From NCBI RefSeq assembly GCF_003633685.1, contig NZ_RBKT01000001.1, positions 124,001 through 188,000 on the forward strand: DNA of 64,000 bases, written 5' to 3'. The DNA comes from Micromonospora pisi (GTDB lineage: Bacteria > Actinomycetota > Actinomycetes > Mycobacteriales > Micromonosporaceae). Made by a program: the position numbers and the translations under genes. Shown piece after piece: positions 41,980-50,362 of the stretch (positions within the stretch are counted from its first letter, which is position 1; each line of letters starts with the position of its first letter). The notes below the pieces were generated by a model that saw nothing but the letters and a program-made list of their open reading frames with translations, was not told the origin of the DNA and made no database searches.

Positions 41980-42927
41980 ATGATGCAGACCAGGATGTTC
42001 GGCACCACCGGCCTACGGGTAAGCGCGATCGGGCTGGGGGCATGGCAGCTCGGCCGGTCGGCGCAGTGGCACGACGGACCCGACCCGGACGAAGCGGTCC
42101 GGATCGTCCACACCGCGCTCGACGCGGGCGTCAACCTGATCGACACGGCGCCGGGCTACGCGGACGGGACCAGCGAACGCAACATCGGTCGGGCGCTGAC
42201 CGGACGCCGCCGCGACGAGACCATCATCTGCACCAAGGTCGGCTACTTCCCCGACGGCAGCCCCAACTGGGGCTCCGACGCCATCGAGGAGTCGATCGAA
42301 CAGAGCGCCCGCCGGATGAACGTCGACCACGTCGACATCGTCGTCCTGCACAACCCGCCACCGGAGATCCTCGACGGCACCCGCAGCGACCACTACCAGG
42401 TCCTGCAACGACTCCAGGACAAGGGCGTCATCCGCGCGTACGGGACCTCGGTGGACTGGGGCGCCGACATCGACACCGTACTGACCACGAGCGACTCGAA
42501 CGCGCTCGAGGTACGCCTCTCCGCGCTCTACCAGGAACCATGGGAGGCGATGGGACGGGCGCACGAGCGCGGCGTCGGCACCATCATCAAGGTGCCGTTG
42601 GAGTCCGGCTGGCTCTCCGGCCGGTACGACGCGCAGAGCGTCTTCACCGACGTACGGGACCGCTGGTCACGCGAGGACGTGGCACTGCGCGCGGCACTCG
42701 TCGACGACCTGCGCGCGCTGCTGCCCGAGGGGGTGAGCCTCTTCGAGGGCGCGCTGCGCTTCCTGCTCGGCTACGACGCGGTCTCCACCGTCATCCCGGG
42801 CAGCAAGTCCGTGGCGCAACTGCGGGCGAGCATCGCCGCCGCGCAGCTGCCACTGCCCACGGAGACGTACGACGCGATCCGCTCCTGGTACGCCGCCCGC
42901 CTCGCCGACCGTCCCCTCGACTGGTAG
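41980..42927 (+). CDS. Aldo/keto reductase
   Basis: NAD(P)H-dependent oxidoreductase of the AKR barrel fold, 315 residues. The catalytic tetrad is visible: Asp55 and Tyr60 in LIDTAPGYADG, Lys86 in TKVGYF and His124 in VVLHNPP. The C-terminal cofactor region STVIPGSKSVAQL is present. It is divergent from the rhamnose-type transporter and may act on the imported sugar, for example in a non-phosphorylated route; this is inference. No ribosome-binding site stronger than AGGGGAA is seen. Confidence 0.9.
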   Translation: MMQTRMFGTTGLRVSAIGLGAWQLGRSAQWHDGPDPDEAVRIVHTALDAGVNLIDTAPGYADGTSERNIGRALTGRRRDETIICTKVGYFPDGSPNWGSDAIEESIEQSARRMNVDHVDIVVLHNPPPEILDGTRSDHYQVLQRLQDKGVIRAYGTSVDWGADIDTVLTTSDSNALEVRLSALYQEPWEAMGRAHERGVGTIIKVPLESGWLSGRYDAQSVFTDVRDRWSREDVALRAALVDDLRALLPEGVSLFEGALRFLLGYDAVSTVIPGSKSVAQLRASIAAAQLPLPTETYDAIRSWYAARLADRPLDW

Positions 42928-42938
42928 CGAACCTTTTC

Positions 42939-42972
42939 CGCCCCCTCGGCAGTCGAAGCTGACGAGGGGGCG
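42939..42972. terminator. Hairpin after the aldo/keto reductase
   Basis: A 10-bp perfect stem CGCCCCCTCG with a 14-nt loop begins 12 nt after the stop codon. A probable intrinsic terminator. Confidence 0.7.
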
Positions 42973-43297
42973 GGAAGTGCCGCCACAGGGGACGGAAACG
43001 GGACGACCTCGATGCTGGGGCTGCCCGGACCACTGCGTCGGTTCAGCCAGCGCCGCGACGTGACCGCTTCAGCAGGGCCCGGCCAGAACCGGGCCGACCC
43101 GTACGACCGGTTCATCCTCTGGGCTCGGTGACTCCGATAACCCGGGGGGGCGGCGACCAACCCGGACAGCAGAACGCGGAAAGGCCCCGTCCACGGCTGA
43201 CGGCCACCGGGCCGGCCGAAGATCGAGTACCAGCTGAGCTGCGCTAGCATCCCCGAGCCTCGAATGGGCTGGAAGAAAACGGCGCAAAGGAAATTTC
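42973..43297. other. Intergenic stretch without a recognisable gene
   Basis: About 325 nt between the terminator of the aldo/keto reductase and the next coding region. I see no family-like open frame, tRNA or strong repeat. The last 20 nt hold AAAGGAAA, a probable ribosome-binding site for the next gene. Confidence 0.5.
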
Positions 43298-44110
43298 TTG
43301 GCTAAAACGAAAGCCTGGGTGGTCGGTATCGCGGCACTCGGCCTCATTCTCTGTTGCGGCCGGGCGTTCTCCCAGTCCGAACAGTCTGCTGCTCCCACAC
43401 TCACGCTCACGCCAATGCCAACGTGGTCGGCACCAGCCGCGCCAACCCGGCCCAAGCCCCCGCCTGCGCCATCGGCGTTGGTACTGCCGACCGGGCACAA
43501 GATGACGCCGGCCCAGTGGTGCACCACCTACGCCGAGACGTTCATTCAGCTTCAGGCGAAGAGCGACCGGATCAGCGACCTACGCAGGACCGAGTACAAG
43601 AACGGCGTCGCGCTCGACAACACCAAGCGAAAGCTCCAGGCTGATGCACTGTGGGCTGAGGTCGAGGCGTTCGATCCCGGGCAGGCCATCGCCGACGCGC
43701 TCATCTCGCTCCCACACTCCAGCTACAAAGAGGCGGCGCTGGCCGCGCCGGACGGCGCGGACGCCAATCCCGTGAACGTCGACATGTGGCACGCCTACGA
43801 CCAGGTCGGGAAGGCGCGCGACAACTACGTGGAAAAGTGGAACAGCTCACTGCTCGGACCGGACGATGCCGGCGATGCTCGCTTCTACGGATCGCACACG
43901 CTCATCGACGCGATCGGCGAGCCGCCGAACGGAAAGCCCGGCTCGGGCCAGACAGGCCTCTGCTACGTCCAGCAGCCGTGGGAGAGCCAGTCGGGCGGCG
44001 ACGGCACAGGCGACACGGCCAGCACAGGCGGTGGCAGCACCGGCTGCGAGTATCACGGTAGGCCCAGGGCCACGTGGAAGGTCTGGCGCTGGGGAGACTG
44101 GAGCTGTTGA
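43298..44110 (+). CDS. Secreted protein of unknown function with Pro-rich spacer
   Basis: I do not recognise the family. The 270-residue product starts with KTK and a hydrophobic segment (residues about 7-25), probably a signal or anchor. A Thr/Pro/Ala-rich spacer to about residue 62 follows, then a mostly helical, charged region. The C terminus has a Gly/Ser-rich stretch and ends with TWKVWRWGDWSC. Four Cys residues lie outside the signal. The TTG start is supported by AAAGGAAA 6 nt upstream. Codon use is more relaxed than in neighbouring operons. The final 209 nt overlap the antisense LysR frame. Confidence 0.65.
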   Translation: MAKTKAWVVGIAALGLILCCGRAFSQSEQSAAPTLTLTPMPTWSAPAAPTRPKPPPAPSALVLPTGHKMTPAQWCTTYAETFIQLQAKSDRISDLRRTEYKNGVALDNTKRKLQADALWAEVEAFDPGQAIADALISLPHSSYKEAALAAPDGADANPVNVDMWHAYDQVGKARDNYVEKWNSSLLGPDDAGDARFYGSHTLIDAIGEPPNGKPGSGQTGLCYVQQPWESQSGGDGTGDTASTGGGSTGCEYHGRPRATWKVWRWGDWSC

Positions 44111-45230
44111 TTCCGATCGTTGAACTCCGCTCGACCGACCGCATCGACCGGGCTGGGCAGGCGTACGGACCATCGCCCTTGATGTTCTTGCCGTTTGGGC
44201 GTACTTCGGCTGGTGTCCACTGTGTTGTTGCTCGGTCCCTGAACGCCGGCCAGTCAAAAGCCGCCTCGACCTGAGCCACTCGAACGGCCCTGACCCGCAC
44301 CAACAGCAGCCGGCGCAGGTCTCCCCGGTGGCTCGGCGAGGTCTGGTGTTCAGGGGCGGGCTGCGCGTACAAGATGTCGCGCATGCCAGGCAACGACTCC
44401 TGGTCTTCTCGCCAGATCAGCCGCAGGCTGAGATCCGGGAGGGGAAGGTCGAGCTGGATCAGCGCGCCGGAGCGGAGACTGTCGGCGACCGCGAACCTGG
44501 GTAGCAGCGAGATTCCGAGTCCGTGCTCCGCCCATGCGCGCATCACCGGGACGCCTCCGACTTTGATCCGTTTGGGACCGGAGCCGAGGATCTTGTCCCC
44601 GGCCATCCAGAACGAGCACTCTGGCACGTTGACCAGGAGCCGCTCGTGCTTGAGGTCATCGGTGGTCAGTGCGGCTCGGGCGGCGAGCGGGTGGGCAGGT
44701 GCGGATACCAGTACGAGGGGAACCGGGTCGAGGTCGATGAAGGTGAGCGGTTCGGCGGGGGCGGGGAAGCCGAGTCCGCCGACGTTGTCGCCGGAGTCCA
44801 GCAGCAGGGCGGCTTCGAGTCGTCCCTCGATCACGTCGGCGAGGAGGCCGTCGCGGGCGCTTTCGGCGTGGATTTCGAGGTCGATGTCGGGCCGGCGTTC
44901 GGCGAATCGGGCGAACACCTGGGGCACGTAGGAACCGGCGAGGGTTTCCAGTGCGCCGAGCCGCAGCAGTTGCCGTTCGCCTCTGACGTCGCGGGTGGCC
45001 TGCTTGGCCTGGTCGAGCAGTGATCGTGCCCATCTCTGTAGGCGTTGTCCGGCGGGGGTCAGCTGCATTCCCTTGGGGCCGCGGACGAACAGGGTCACGC
45101 CGAGTGTTCCTTCGAGGGTCCGGATCTGCTGGGAGACGGACGAGGGCGCGAGGTCGAGCGCGACGGCGGCGTCGGCCACGGTTCGGTGCTGGACGACTGC
45201 CTCGAAGGTCCTGAGTTGGCGTAGCTCCAC
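43902..45230 (-). CDS. LysR-family regulator with an unusual run-on C terminus
   Basis: The N terminus is a clear LysR winged helix (ELRQLRTFEAVVQHRTVADAAVALDLAPSSVSQQIRTLE region), followed by a substrate-binding domain to about residue 300 (PLVLVSAPAHPLA, GLGISLLPRFAV). After that the frame stays open for about 140 further residues rich in Arg, Ser and Pro that match no LysR feature, and 209 nt run antisense to the convergent secreted-protein gene. A lost stop or a frameshift near 44,300 is likely, or the tail is simply translated. I chose the GTG just after the palindromic operator. Divergent from an MFS exporter, its probable target. Confidence 0.8.
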   Translation of the reverse strand: MELRQLRTFEAVVQHRTVADAAVALDLAPSSVSQQIRTLEGTLGVTLFVRGPKGMQLTPAGQRLQRWARSLLDQAKQATRDVRGERQLLRLGALETLAGSYVPQVFARFAERRPDIDLEIHAESARDGLLADVIEGRLEAALLLDSGDNVGGLGFPAPAEPLTFIDLDPVPLVLVSAPAHPLAARAALTTDDLKHERLLVNVPECSFWMAGDKILGSGPKRIKVGGVPVMRAWAEHGLGISLLPRFAVADSLRSGALIQLDLPLPDLSLRLIWREDQESLPGMRDILYAQPAPEHQTSPSHRGDLRRLLLVRVRAVRVAQVEAAFDWPAFRDRATTQWTPAEVRPNGKNIKGDGPYACPARSMRSVERSSTIGINSSSLPSARPSTWPWAYRDTRSRCCHRLCWPCRLCRRRPTGSPTAAGRSRGLSGPSRAFRSAARRSRR

Positions 45231-45250
45231 GCGCGGAGCAACATCCCGGG

Positions 45251-45271
45251 GCGTTCGGAAATTCCGAACGC
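45251..45271. promoter_or_regulatory. Strong palindrome between LysR and MFS genes
   Basis: Perfect 10-bp arms GCGTTCGGAA and TTCCGAACGC are separated by one A. Inside lies a T-N11-A arrangement typical of LysR binding sites. The palindrome sits 20 nt upstream of the regulator start and about 90 nt before the transporter start. Confidence 0.8.
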
Positions 45272-45362
45272 GTCGTGCGGCTGTGGCGGTGGAGCGTTGG
45301 CCTGCCAAAACGCACAGTGGTGGCGTCCTTCCCACTGTCGTCTTCGGGGAGCTGTCCCAGCT

Positions 45363-46736
45363 ATGACGCTTTTGAATTCATCTGCACCAGCACAGGCGAA
45401 TCACCGTCCGCCGCAGGGGCGCTCCAGTGCCCTGACGGGCATTTCGCTGGGCTACTTCATGGTGCTGCTGGACATGACGGTGCTGTCGGTCGCCGAGCCC
45501 GATCTGGCGTCGTCTCTCCGCACCTCGATGGCCGGGTTGCAGTGGGCGACCGCCGGCTACACCGTGGCATTCGCCGCGTTGCTGCTGTCGGCGGGGGCGG
45601 CGGCGGACCGCTTCGGTGCCGAGCGGCTCTTCCGGGCCGGCATCGCGGTCTTCACGCTCGCGTCCTTGCTCAGTGCGTTCGCCCCGGGGCTGTGGGCCCT
45701 GGTCCTCCTGCGTGCGATCTCGGGGGTCGCCGCCGCAGCGTGCGTGCCCGCCTCGATGGCGATGATCGCCCATCTCTATCCAGAACCGGCGGCACGGGCG
45801 CGCGCGGTCTCGACTTGGGCCGCGATCAGCGGTGCGGCCGTTGCGGCCGGTCCGATCGCAGGCGGCGCACTGGTCGGCGCGGCCGGATGGCGGTCGATTT
45901 TCCTGGTCAACGTGCCCATCGGTTTGGCAGTGCTGGCGCTGACGCTGGGCCGGGCGGTGGCCTGCCAGCGCGGTGACCGCCGGATCGACTGGCCCGCCCA
46001 GTTGGCAGCCGCCGCAGCGCTGGCCCTCTTCACGGACGCATTGATCGCTGCCGGTTCGCAGGCGTGGGCCCACGCCGCGTGGTCGTCGGTGGGGTTTGGG
46101 GTGTCGGTGCTGGTGTTCCTCGGCCTGGAGCGCCACAGCCAGGCGCCGGTCCTGAACCGGGCTCTGCTGCGGTCAGGCCGGGTGCGGGCTGGGCTGCTGG
46201 CCGCTGCGGCGGTGAACTTCGCGTTGACCGGGGGTCTGTTCGTGCTGCCACTGCTGTTGCAGCAGGAGCGGCACCTGGACCCGCTGCAGACCGGGCTGGC
46301 GTTCCTGCCGCTGACGGTTCCCTTCGCGGCCAATCCGCCGTTCACGGGCAAGATCGTGGCACGGGTGGGTCCTCGCCGTCCGATCCTGGCCGGTTTGGCC
46401 CTGCTGGCGGCTGGAGGTGCCGTGCTGGCAGCCGTGGTCTTCGCCGACGGCGGCTACCTATGGCTCGCGGTGGGCCTGCTGATGACCGGCTTCGGCGTCT
46501 CCTACGCCTTGCCTGCGCTGGTCGCGGCCCTTGTCGGCGTCGCCCCGGCGGGCACGGCCGGTGCGGTGGGCGGTCTGCTCAACGCCGTACGCCAGGTTGG
46601 CGCCACGCTCGGCGTCGTCGTCATGGGTGCTGCCGTCACCGCAGGCACTGGATGGTCTCTGCTGATGTCGGGCTCGGTCTGCGCAATCGCCTGCTTCGTG
46701 TTCGCTGTCGCGCGCCGCGAGGAGACGGCCGAGTGA
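45363..46736 (+). CDS. MFS drug/metabolite exporter (DHA2-like)
   Basis: Proton-driven efflux pump of 457 residues with 12 to 14 hydrophobic segments. MVLLDMTVLSVAEPDLA in the first helix and GPIAGGALVGAAGWRSIFLVNVPIG in the fifth are the signatures of the EmrB/QacA group. I chose the ATG after the divergent palindrome; a longer frame upstream has no family similarity. Divergent from the LysR gene and probably induced through it. The substrate is unknown. Confidence 0.88.
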   Translation: MTLLNSSAPAQANHRPPQGRSSALTGISLGYFMVLLDMTVLSVAEPDLASSLRTSMAGLQWATAGYTVAFAALLLSAGAAADRFGAERLFRAGIAVFTLASLLSAFAPGLWALVLLRAISGVAAAACVPASMAMIAHLYPEPAARARAVSTWAAISGAAVAAGPIAGGALVGAAGWRSIFLVNVPIGLAVLALTLGRAVACQRGDRRIDWPAQLAAAAALALFTDALIAAGSQAWAHAAWSSVGFGVSVLVFLGLERHSQAPVLNRALLRSGRVRAGLLAAAAVNFALTGGLFVLPLLLQQERHLDPLQTGLAFLPLTVPFAANPPFTGKIVARVGPRRPILAGLALLAAGGAVLAAVVFADGGYLWLAVGLLMTGFGVSYALPALVAALVGVAPAGTAGAVGGLLNAVRQVGATLGVVVMGAAVTAGTGWSLLMSGSVCAIACFVFAVARREETAE

Positions 46737-47033
46737 CGCGCACCGGGGCCAATGCGGGCCGTGCCGCGCCCGGCGCTGGGATCCGGCCAAGATTGCCAGC
46801 GTGCTGCGTGCCCCCCTGACCTGATCTGCCCGAAGTGCCTGGTCGTCGGTGAGGGCATGGTGCCTGTACCTGCTGGCACGGCGCGGCGGCCGGCGCCGTA
46901 CGGCTCCCCGCCCGACCTTCGGGCGTCGCGCCGGGTCGCGGGACACGTGGACCACGAAATCCAGTAACAACCGTGTATCGGCGCGGCAGCTTGGCAGCGG
47001 GCCAGGTACAGGGGTATCGCTTAGGCTGATCCT
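46737..47033. other. Intergenic stretch, nothing recognised
   Basis: About 300 nt between the MFS exporter and the small unknown gene. I see no family-like frame, hairpin of note or RNA gene. Confidence 0.45.
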
Positions 47034-47330
47034 GTGATTGATCTTCAAGTGCGGACCGAGCTTGGGGAGATGGTGGCGCGGGGTGATCGCGGCTTCGACT
47101 GGACTCGAGAGTTCATCGACCTCGACAGGTCCGCATATCCGCTGCTGAGCGGCGTTTGCGCGTACTTGGACACCGTCTTCAATCAGCGGCAGGTCCCGAT
47201 GCTGGTGGACGAACTGGATCGCCTACCAGACGGCAGTGTGCTGAGTGAGGAGAGCAGGGGTGAGATCCGGAGGCTCTGCGCCATGGTCAGGGAGCGATCT
47301 CACCATTATCTGTGGTTCGTTGGGGACTGA
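47034..47330 (+). CDS. Small conserved-looking hypothetical protein
   Basis: A 98-residue soluble, mostly helical acidic protein. I do not recognise its family. The GTG start has only a weak ribosome-binding site. Codon use is less GC-biased than elsewhere in the window, which fits recent arrival. A terminator hairpin follows 14 nt after the stop, supporting a real gene. Confidence 0.55.
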   Translation: MIDLQVRTELGEMVARGDRGFDWTREFIDLDRSAYPLLSGVCAYLDTVFNQRQVPMLVDELDRLPDGSVLSEESRGEIRRLCAMVRERSHHYLWFVGD

Positions 47331-47344
47331 CCGGACGAGCGTGG

Positions 47345-47369
47345 GAGCGCCGGCCTTTGGTCGGCGCTC
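47345..47369. terminator. Hairpin terminator after the small hypothetical gene
   Basis: GAGCGCCGGCC and GGTCGGCGCTC pair over 11 bp with one G-T pair and a three-nt loop. Confidence 0.65.
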
Positions 47370-47630
47370 GCTGTCTGCGGTCGGGGCACCGAGTACCTGG
47401 ACCACGACATCGGTGGCAAGCCCCGAAGCGGCGCGGCAGCTGACCGCCCCGACCTCGACGGCGGCCACCATGCTCCCGGTCGTCACGGCGTTCTGTTGAG
47501 TCGAACTCTGACCCAGCAGGCGGGTTGGCCCTGGCAACTCGGGAGCCAGCAGGGAGCGGGTACGCAGCGTCCACAACGCGACCGGAGAGCATTCACGCTG
47601 GTCAGATGACATCTTTGCTGATCCTCGAGG

Positions 47631-47673
47631 TGCCCCCGGCAGGATTCGAACCTGCGACACACCGTTTAGAAGT
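47631..47673 (-). tRNA. 3' fragment of a tRNA-Arg(TCT) gene, att-like scar
   Basis: Read on the minus strand it contains the anticodon-loop-like CTTCTAA, a variable region, a perfect T arm GCAGG-TTCGAAT-CCTGC and the acceptor 3' strand CGGGGGCA. The D arm and 5' acceptor strand are missing: the sequence on that side codes for the end of the deaminase gene. Retention of only the 3' half is the usual mark left by site-specific integration into a tRNA gene. CCA is not encoded. Not a functional tRNA. Confidence 0.8.
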
Positions 47674-48922
47674 ACGTGTGCAGCACGTCCACGATGATCT
47701 GGTTGTCGTCGACGACCGGGATGGACCGCCACTTGTCGAACGCGGTGCAGGGGTGGGAGATGCCGAAGCAGATCAGGTCGCCCGTCCCCAACTCCACATC
47801 GGACGGCACCTCGAGAAAGGTGTGGTGGTCGTTGAGCCGGGTCACCCTCATCCCACCGACCGGGTCGAGCGCGCCGGAGGCCCGGCGGATCCGCAGCGGC
47901 ACCGGCAGACCCTCGTCGTACGGCGCGTCGCGCTTGCCCATGCCGACGATCGCCAGGCCGGGTTCCGGGGTGGAGGTGACCTGCGCCCAGAGTTCGAGCG
48001 CGCCTTCGAGGGAGTCGCCCTCGGGCAGCCGGTCGAACGGGGTCCGGTCGGCGTAGAAGCCGTGGTCGTGGGTAATGTAGGCGCCGCTGCGCAGGACCAC
48101 CCGCAGCTGGTGGCCGGGGAGCCAGTCGCCGCCGAGCCGGTCGGCCACCACGTCGAACCAGGCGCTGCCGCCGGCGCTGACGATCACCTCCGGCCCGAGC
48201 AGACCCCGGTGAGCCAACTCCAGCACGGCGGTACGGGCCTGGTCCAGGTAGGTCGCGACGGCGTCGGCGGCGGAGAGGCCGCCCTCGTACGCGGTGACGC
48301 CGTCGAGTCGTACCCGGGGGGCGGCTGCGGCCGCCTCGGCGACCTGAACCAGTTGCTCGACGGTGCGGCCGCCGGTACGTCCTCCGGGGTGGCCGAGTTC
48401 GACGAGGACCGGGATGGAGGACCGGCCCGGTTGGTCCTTGAGTGCTTCTGAGATCGCCTCGACCCCGGCGACCGAGTCGACGAAGATCAGTGCCTGGAAC
48501 CCCTGGTCGAGTTCGCTGGCGAGCCAGCGTAGCGGCACCGGGTCCAGCATCTGGTTGGCCACAAGAGCGCGGGGCACGCCGAAGGCGCGGGCGACGAGTA
48601 GCTGGTTGGCGGTGGCCACGGTGATGGCCCAGGCGCCGGCGGCCAGTTGCGCGTCGAAGAGGGACGGCACCATGGTGGTCTTGCCGTGGGGCGCGAACGA
48701 GAAGCCGTGCCGGGAGCAGAAGGCGGCCATGGTCGCGATGTTGTGCGTGAGCGCGGATTCGCGGGCGACCAGCACCGGCCAGGTGACCGCACCACCGAAG
48801 AGGTGGTGGCCGGCGGCGGCGAAGTCGGTGTCCGACACCGGCGGGCCGGGCTGCCAGAACCCCTTCGCCCGCCAGTCGAGAACATGCTCGTCGAGCCGGT
48901 CGTGGAGCAACGGCCCTCCCAC
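47666..48922 (-). CDS. PLP-dependent D-serine dehydratase / D-threonine aldolase-like enzyme
   Basis: Fold-type III PLP enzyme of 418 residues that probably acts on D-serine or D-threonine-type substrates. The PLP Lys lies in FAPHGKTTMVP near residue 80 and the C-terminal metal site GISHPCTAFDKW has the His-x-Cys pair of the DSD1/D-threonine aldolase group. The GTG start has no clear ribosome-binding site. The stop codon TAA lies within the anticodon portion of the tRNA fragment. Divergent from a regulator and next to RidA, whose role is to hydrolyse the aminoacrylate such dehydratases release. This pairing favours dehydratase over aldolase activity, by inference. Confidence 0.87.
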   Translation of the reverse strand: MGGPLLHDRLDEHVLDWRAKGFWQPGPPVSDTDFAAAGHHLFGGAVTWPVLVARESALTHNIATMAAFCSRHGFSFAPHGKTTMVPSLFDAQLAAGAWAITVATANQLLVARAFGVPRALVANQMLDPVPLRWLASELDQGFQALIFVDSVAGVEAISEALKDQPGRSSIPVLVELGHPGGRTGGRTVEQLVQVAEAAAAAPRVRLDGVTAYEGGLSAADAVATYLDQARTAVLELAHRGLLGPEVIVSAGGSAWFDVVADRLGGDWLPGHQLRVVLRSGAYITHDHGFYADRTPFDRLPEGDSLEGALELWAQVTSTPEPGLAIVGMGKRDAPYDEGLPVPLRIRRASGALDPVGGMRVTRLNDHHTFLEVPSDVELGTGDLICFGISHPCTAFDKWRSIPVVDDNQIIVDVLHTYF

Positions 48923-48925
48923 GTT

Positions 48926-48938
48926 GGTTCGGATATGG
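48926..48938. promoter_or_regulatory. Half of a mirrored box pair, dehydratase side
   Basis: GGTTCGGATATGG lies directly upstream of the dehydratase start. It is the inverted near-copy (11 of 13) of a box directly upstream of the divergent regulator gene. Confidence 0.5.
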
Positions 48939-49040
48939 CGCGCTGTCGGAGGCTGAGCCTCGTCGATCCCTCATTCCGGCCAACGTCTTGACGGGACCGA
49001 GTCGAAGATATCAGGCTGTCGGGACCCTCCGTTCTACGGA

Positions 49041-49053
49041 CCACTTCCGAACC
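49041..49053. promoter_or_regulatory. Half of a mirrored box pair, regulator side
   Basis: CCACTTCCGAACC lies 10 nt before the regulator start and mirrors the box on the dehydratase side. The two are candidate binding sites for the regulator. Confidence 0.5.
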
Positions 49054-49063
49054 TGGAGTGCCG

Positions 49064-50362
49064 ATGGTGATCGGTCTCGTCATCCACGCCAGTCATCGCG
49101 CCGCGTTCGAGGACGCGGCGCGCACGCTGGCCGGGGTGAACCTGGAGTGGGTGGTCTACGGGCACGAGGACGAGGTGGCCGTACGGGTCGACGACCTGTT
49201 GGCCCGGCGACGGGTGGACGGGCTGTTGCTCGGCCCGGTGCCGTACGCGAAGTGCCGCCATCTGCTCCCGGCGGACCTGCCGGTGGCGGTCCTGCGCTCG
49301 GCCGGTCTGGACCTCGCGCTGGCCCTGTTCCGGGCGTCCGCCCGGGGCTGGCGGCCCACTCCGGTCAGCATCGACACCTACGACGCGCGGACGGTGGACG
49401 AGGTCGTGCGGGCGCTGGAGCTCGACCCGGCCCAGGTCAGTTGCCTGCCGTACGACCGGGAGCAGAGCGTGGCGGAGACGGTCGCGTTCCACCGCGAGGC
49501 GCTGGCCCGCACCGGCGGCGAGTACGTGATCAGCCTCCGTACGGCGGTCGCCGCCCAGCTGCGCGACGAGACCCGGGTGCTCGGCGGCCTGCCCGGCCCG
49601 GCGACGCTCCGGGCCCAGTTGCACGAGCTGGCGCTGCGGGTGCAGTCGAAGCGGGCCAGCGCGCTCCGCTTCGCCGCCGGGGTCTTCCTGGTCGGGCGGT
49701 CGGGGCCCCAACTTGACCTGGACCGGGCCCGGGTGGGGCTGTTGAACCTGCTGCTGAACACGCCGGAGTTCGGCGACGCGTGGATCGAGAACCGCGATCG
49801 ACGCGGCGTGGTCGTCCTCGCCCACCAGGCGCTTTTCGAGGAGGCGACCAGTAGCTGGGTCAGCCTGCCGGCGTTGCGCCAGGCGCAGGAGACGCTCGGC
49901 ATCAAGGTGGCCGCCGGTTTCGGGGTGGGTGCCTCCGCCCGTAGCTGTGTCCATCTCGCCGAACGGGCGGCCACCCGGGCCGAGCAGGAGGAGTCGCCGA
50001 GCGCGTATCTGATCGAGGACGGTGGCGTGATCATCGGCCCGATGAGCGCTGCCGGCGCCTCGGTGGCGTTCACCTACCGGGAGCACGGCGCCGAGCTGGA
50101 GCGGCTGGCCGGGGAGGTCGGGCTGAGCGCGGCGACCCTGTCCCGGCTGGCGGCGATCGAGCGGGCCCAGATGGGTCGGGCCATCTCTCCCAGCGACCTC
50201 GCCCAGCAGCTCGGCATCACCGATCCGAGCGGGCGGCGCCTGATCCGCAAGCTGGGCGACTCCGGACTGGTCGAGGTGGAGGGGAGCACGCAGGTGCATC
50301 GCCGGGGTCGCCCGGCCCGGTTGTACCGGCTGCGCATCGGCCCGGCGATCGGCCGGTCATGA
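49064..50362 (+). CDS. Transcriptional regulator with sensor-like N terminus and C-terminal winged helix
   Basis: A 432-residue protein. The first 120 residues resemble a PrpR/LuxP-like alpha-beta sensor (VDGLLLGPVPYAKC, LPVAVLRSAG). The centre (GIKVAAGFGVGASARSC, then YLIEDGGVIIGP) resembles a GGDEF-like domain without the catalytic motif. The C terminus reads SPSDLAQQLGITDPSGRRLIRKL, a winged helix-turn-helix. The ATG follows GGAG by 5 nt; a GTG two codons earlier overlaps that site. Divergent from the dehydratase and overlapping the amidohydrolase downstream (ATGA), so it is a local regulator of the island. Exact family uncertain. Confidence 0.75.
   Translation: MVIGLVIHASHRAAFEDAARTLAGVNLEWVVYGHEDEVAVRVDDLLARRRVDGLLLGPVPYAKCRHLLPADLPVAVLRSAGLDLALALFRASARGWRPTPVSIDTYDARTVDEVVRALELDPAQVSCLPYDREQSVAETVAFHREALARTGGEYVISLRTAVAAQLRDETRVLGGLPGPATLRAQLHELALRVQSKRASALRFAAGVFLVGRSGPQLDLDRARVGLLNLLLNTPEFGDAWIENRDRRGVVVLAHQALFEEATSSWVSLPALRQAQETLGIKVAAGFGVGASARSCVHLAERAATRAEQEESPSAYLIEDGGVIIGPMSAAGASVAFTYREHGAELERLAGEVGLSAATLSRLAAIERAQMGRAISPSDLAQQLGITDPSGRRLIRKLGDSGLVEVEGSTQVHRRGRPARLYRLRIGPAIGRS

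Noticed and set aside
42771-43250. Minus-strand frame overlapping the aldo/keto reductase end
   Set aside because: Antisense to a clear gene for much of its length, no family-like sequence and no ribosome-binding site.
47470-47540. A second tRNA-like piece with TTCGACT
   Set aside because: The flanking 5-nt segments do not pair as a T arm.
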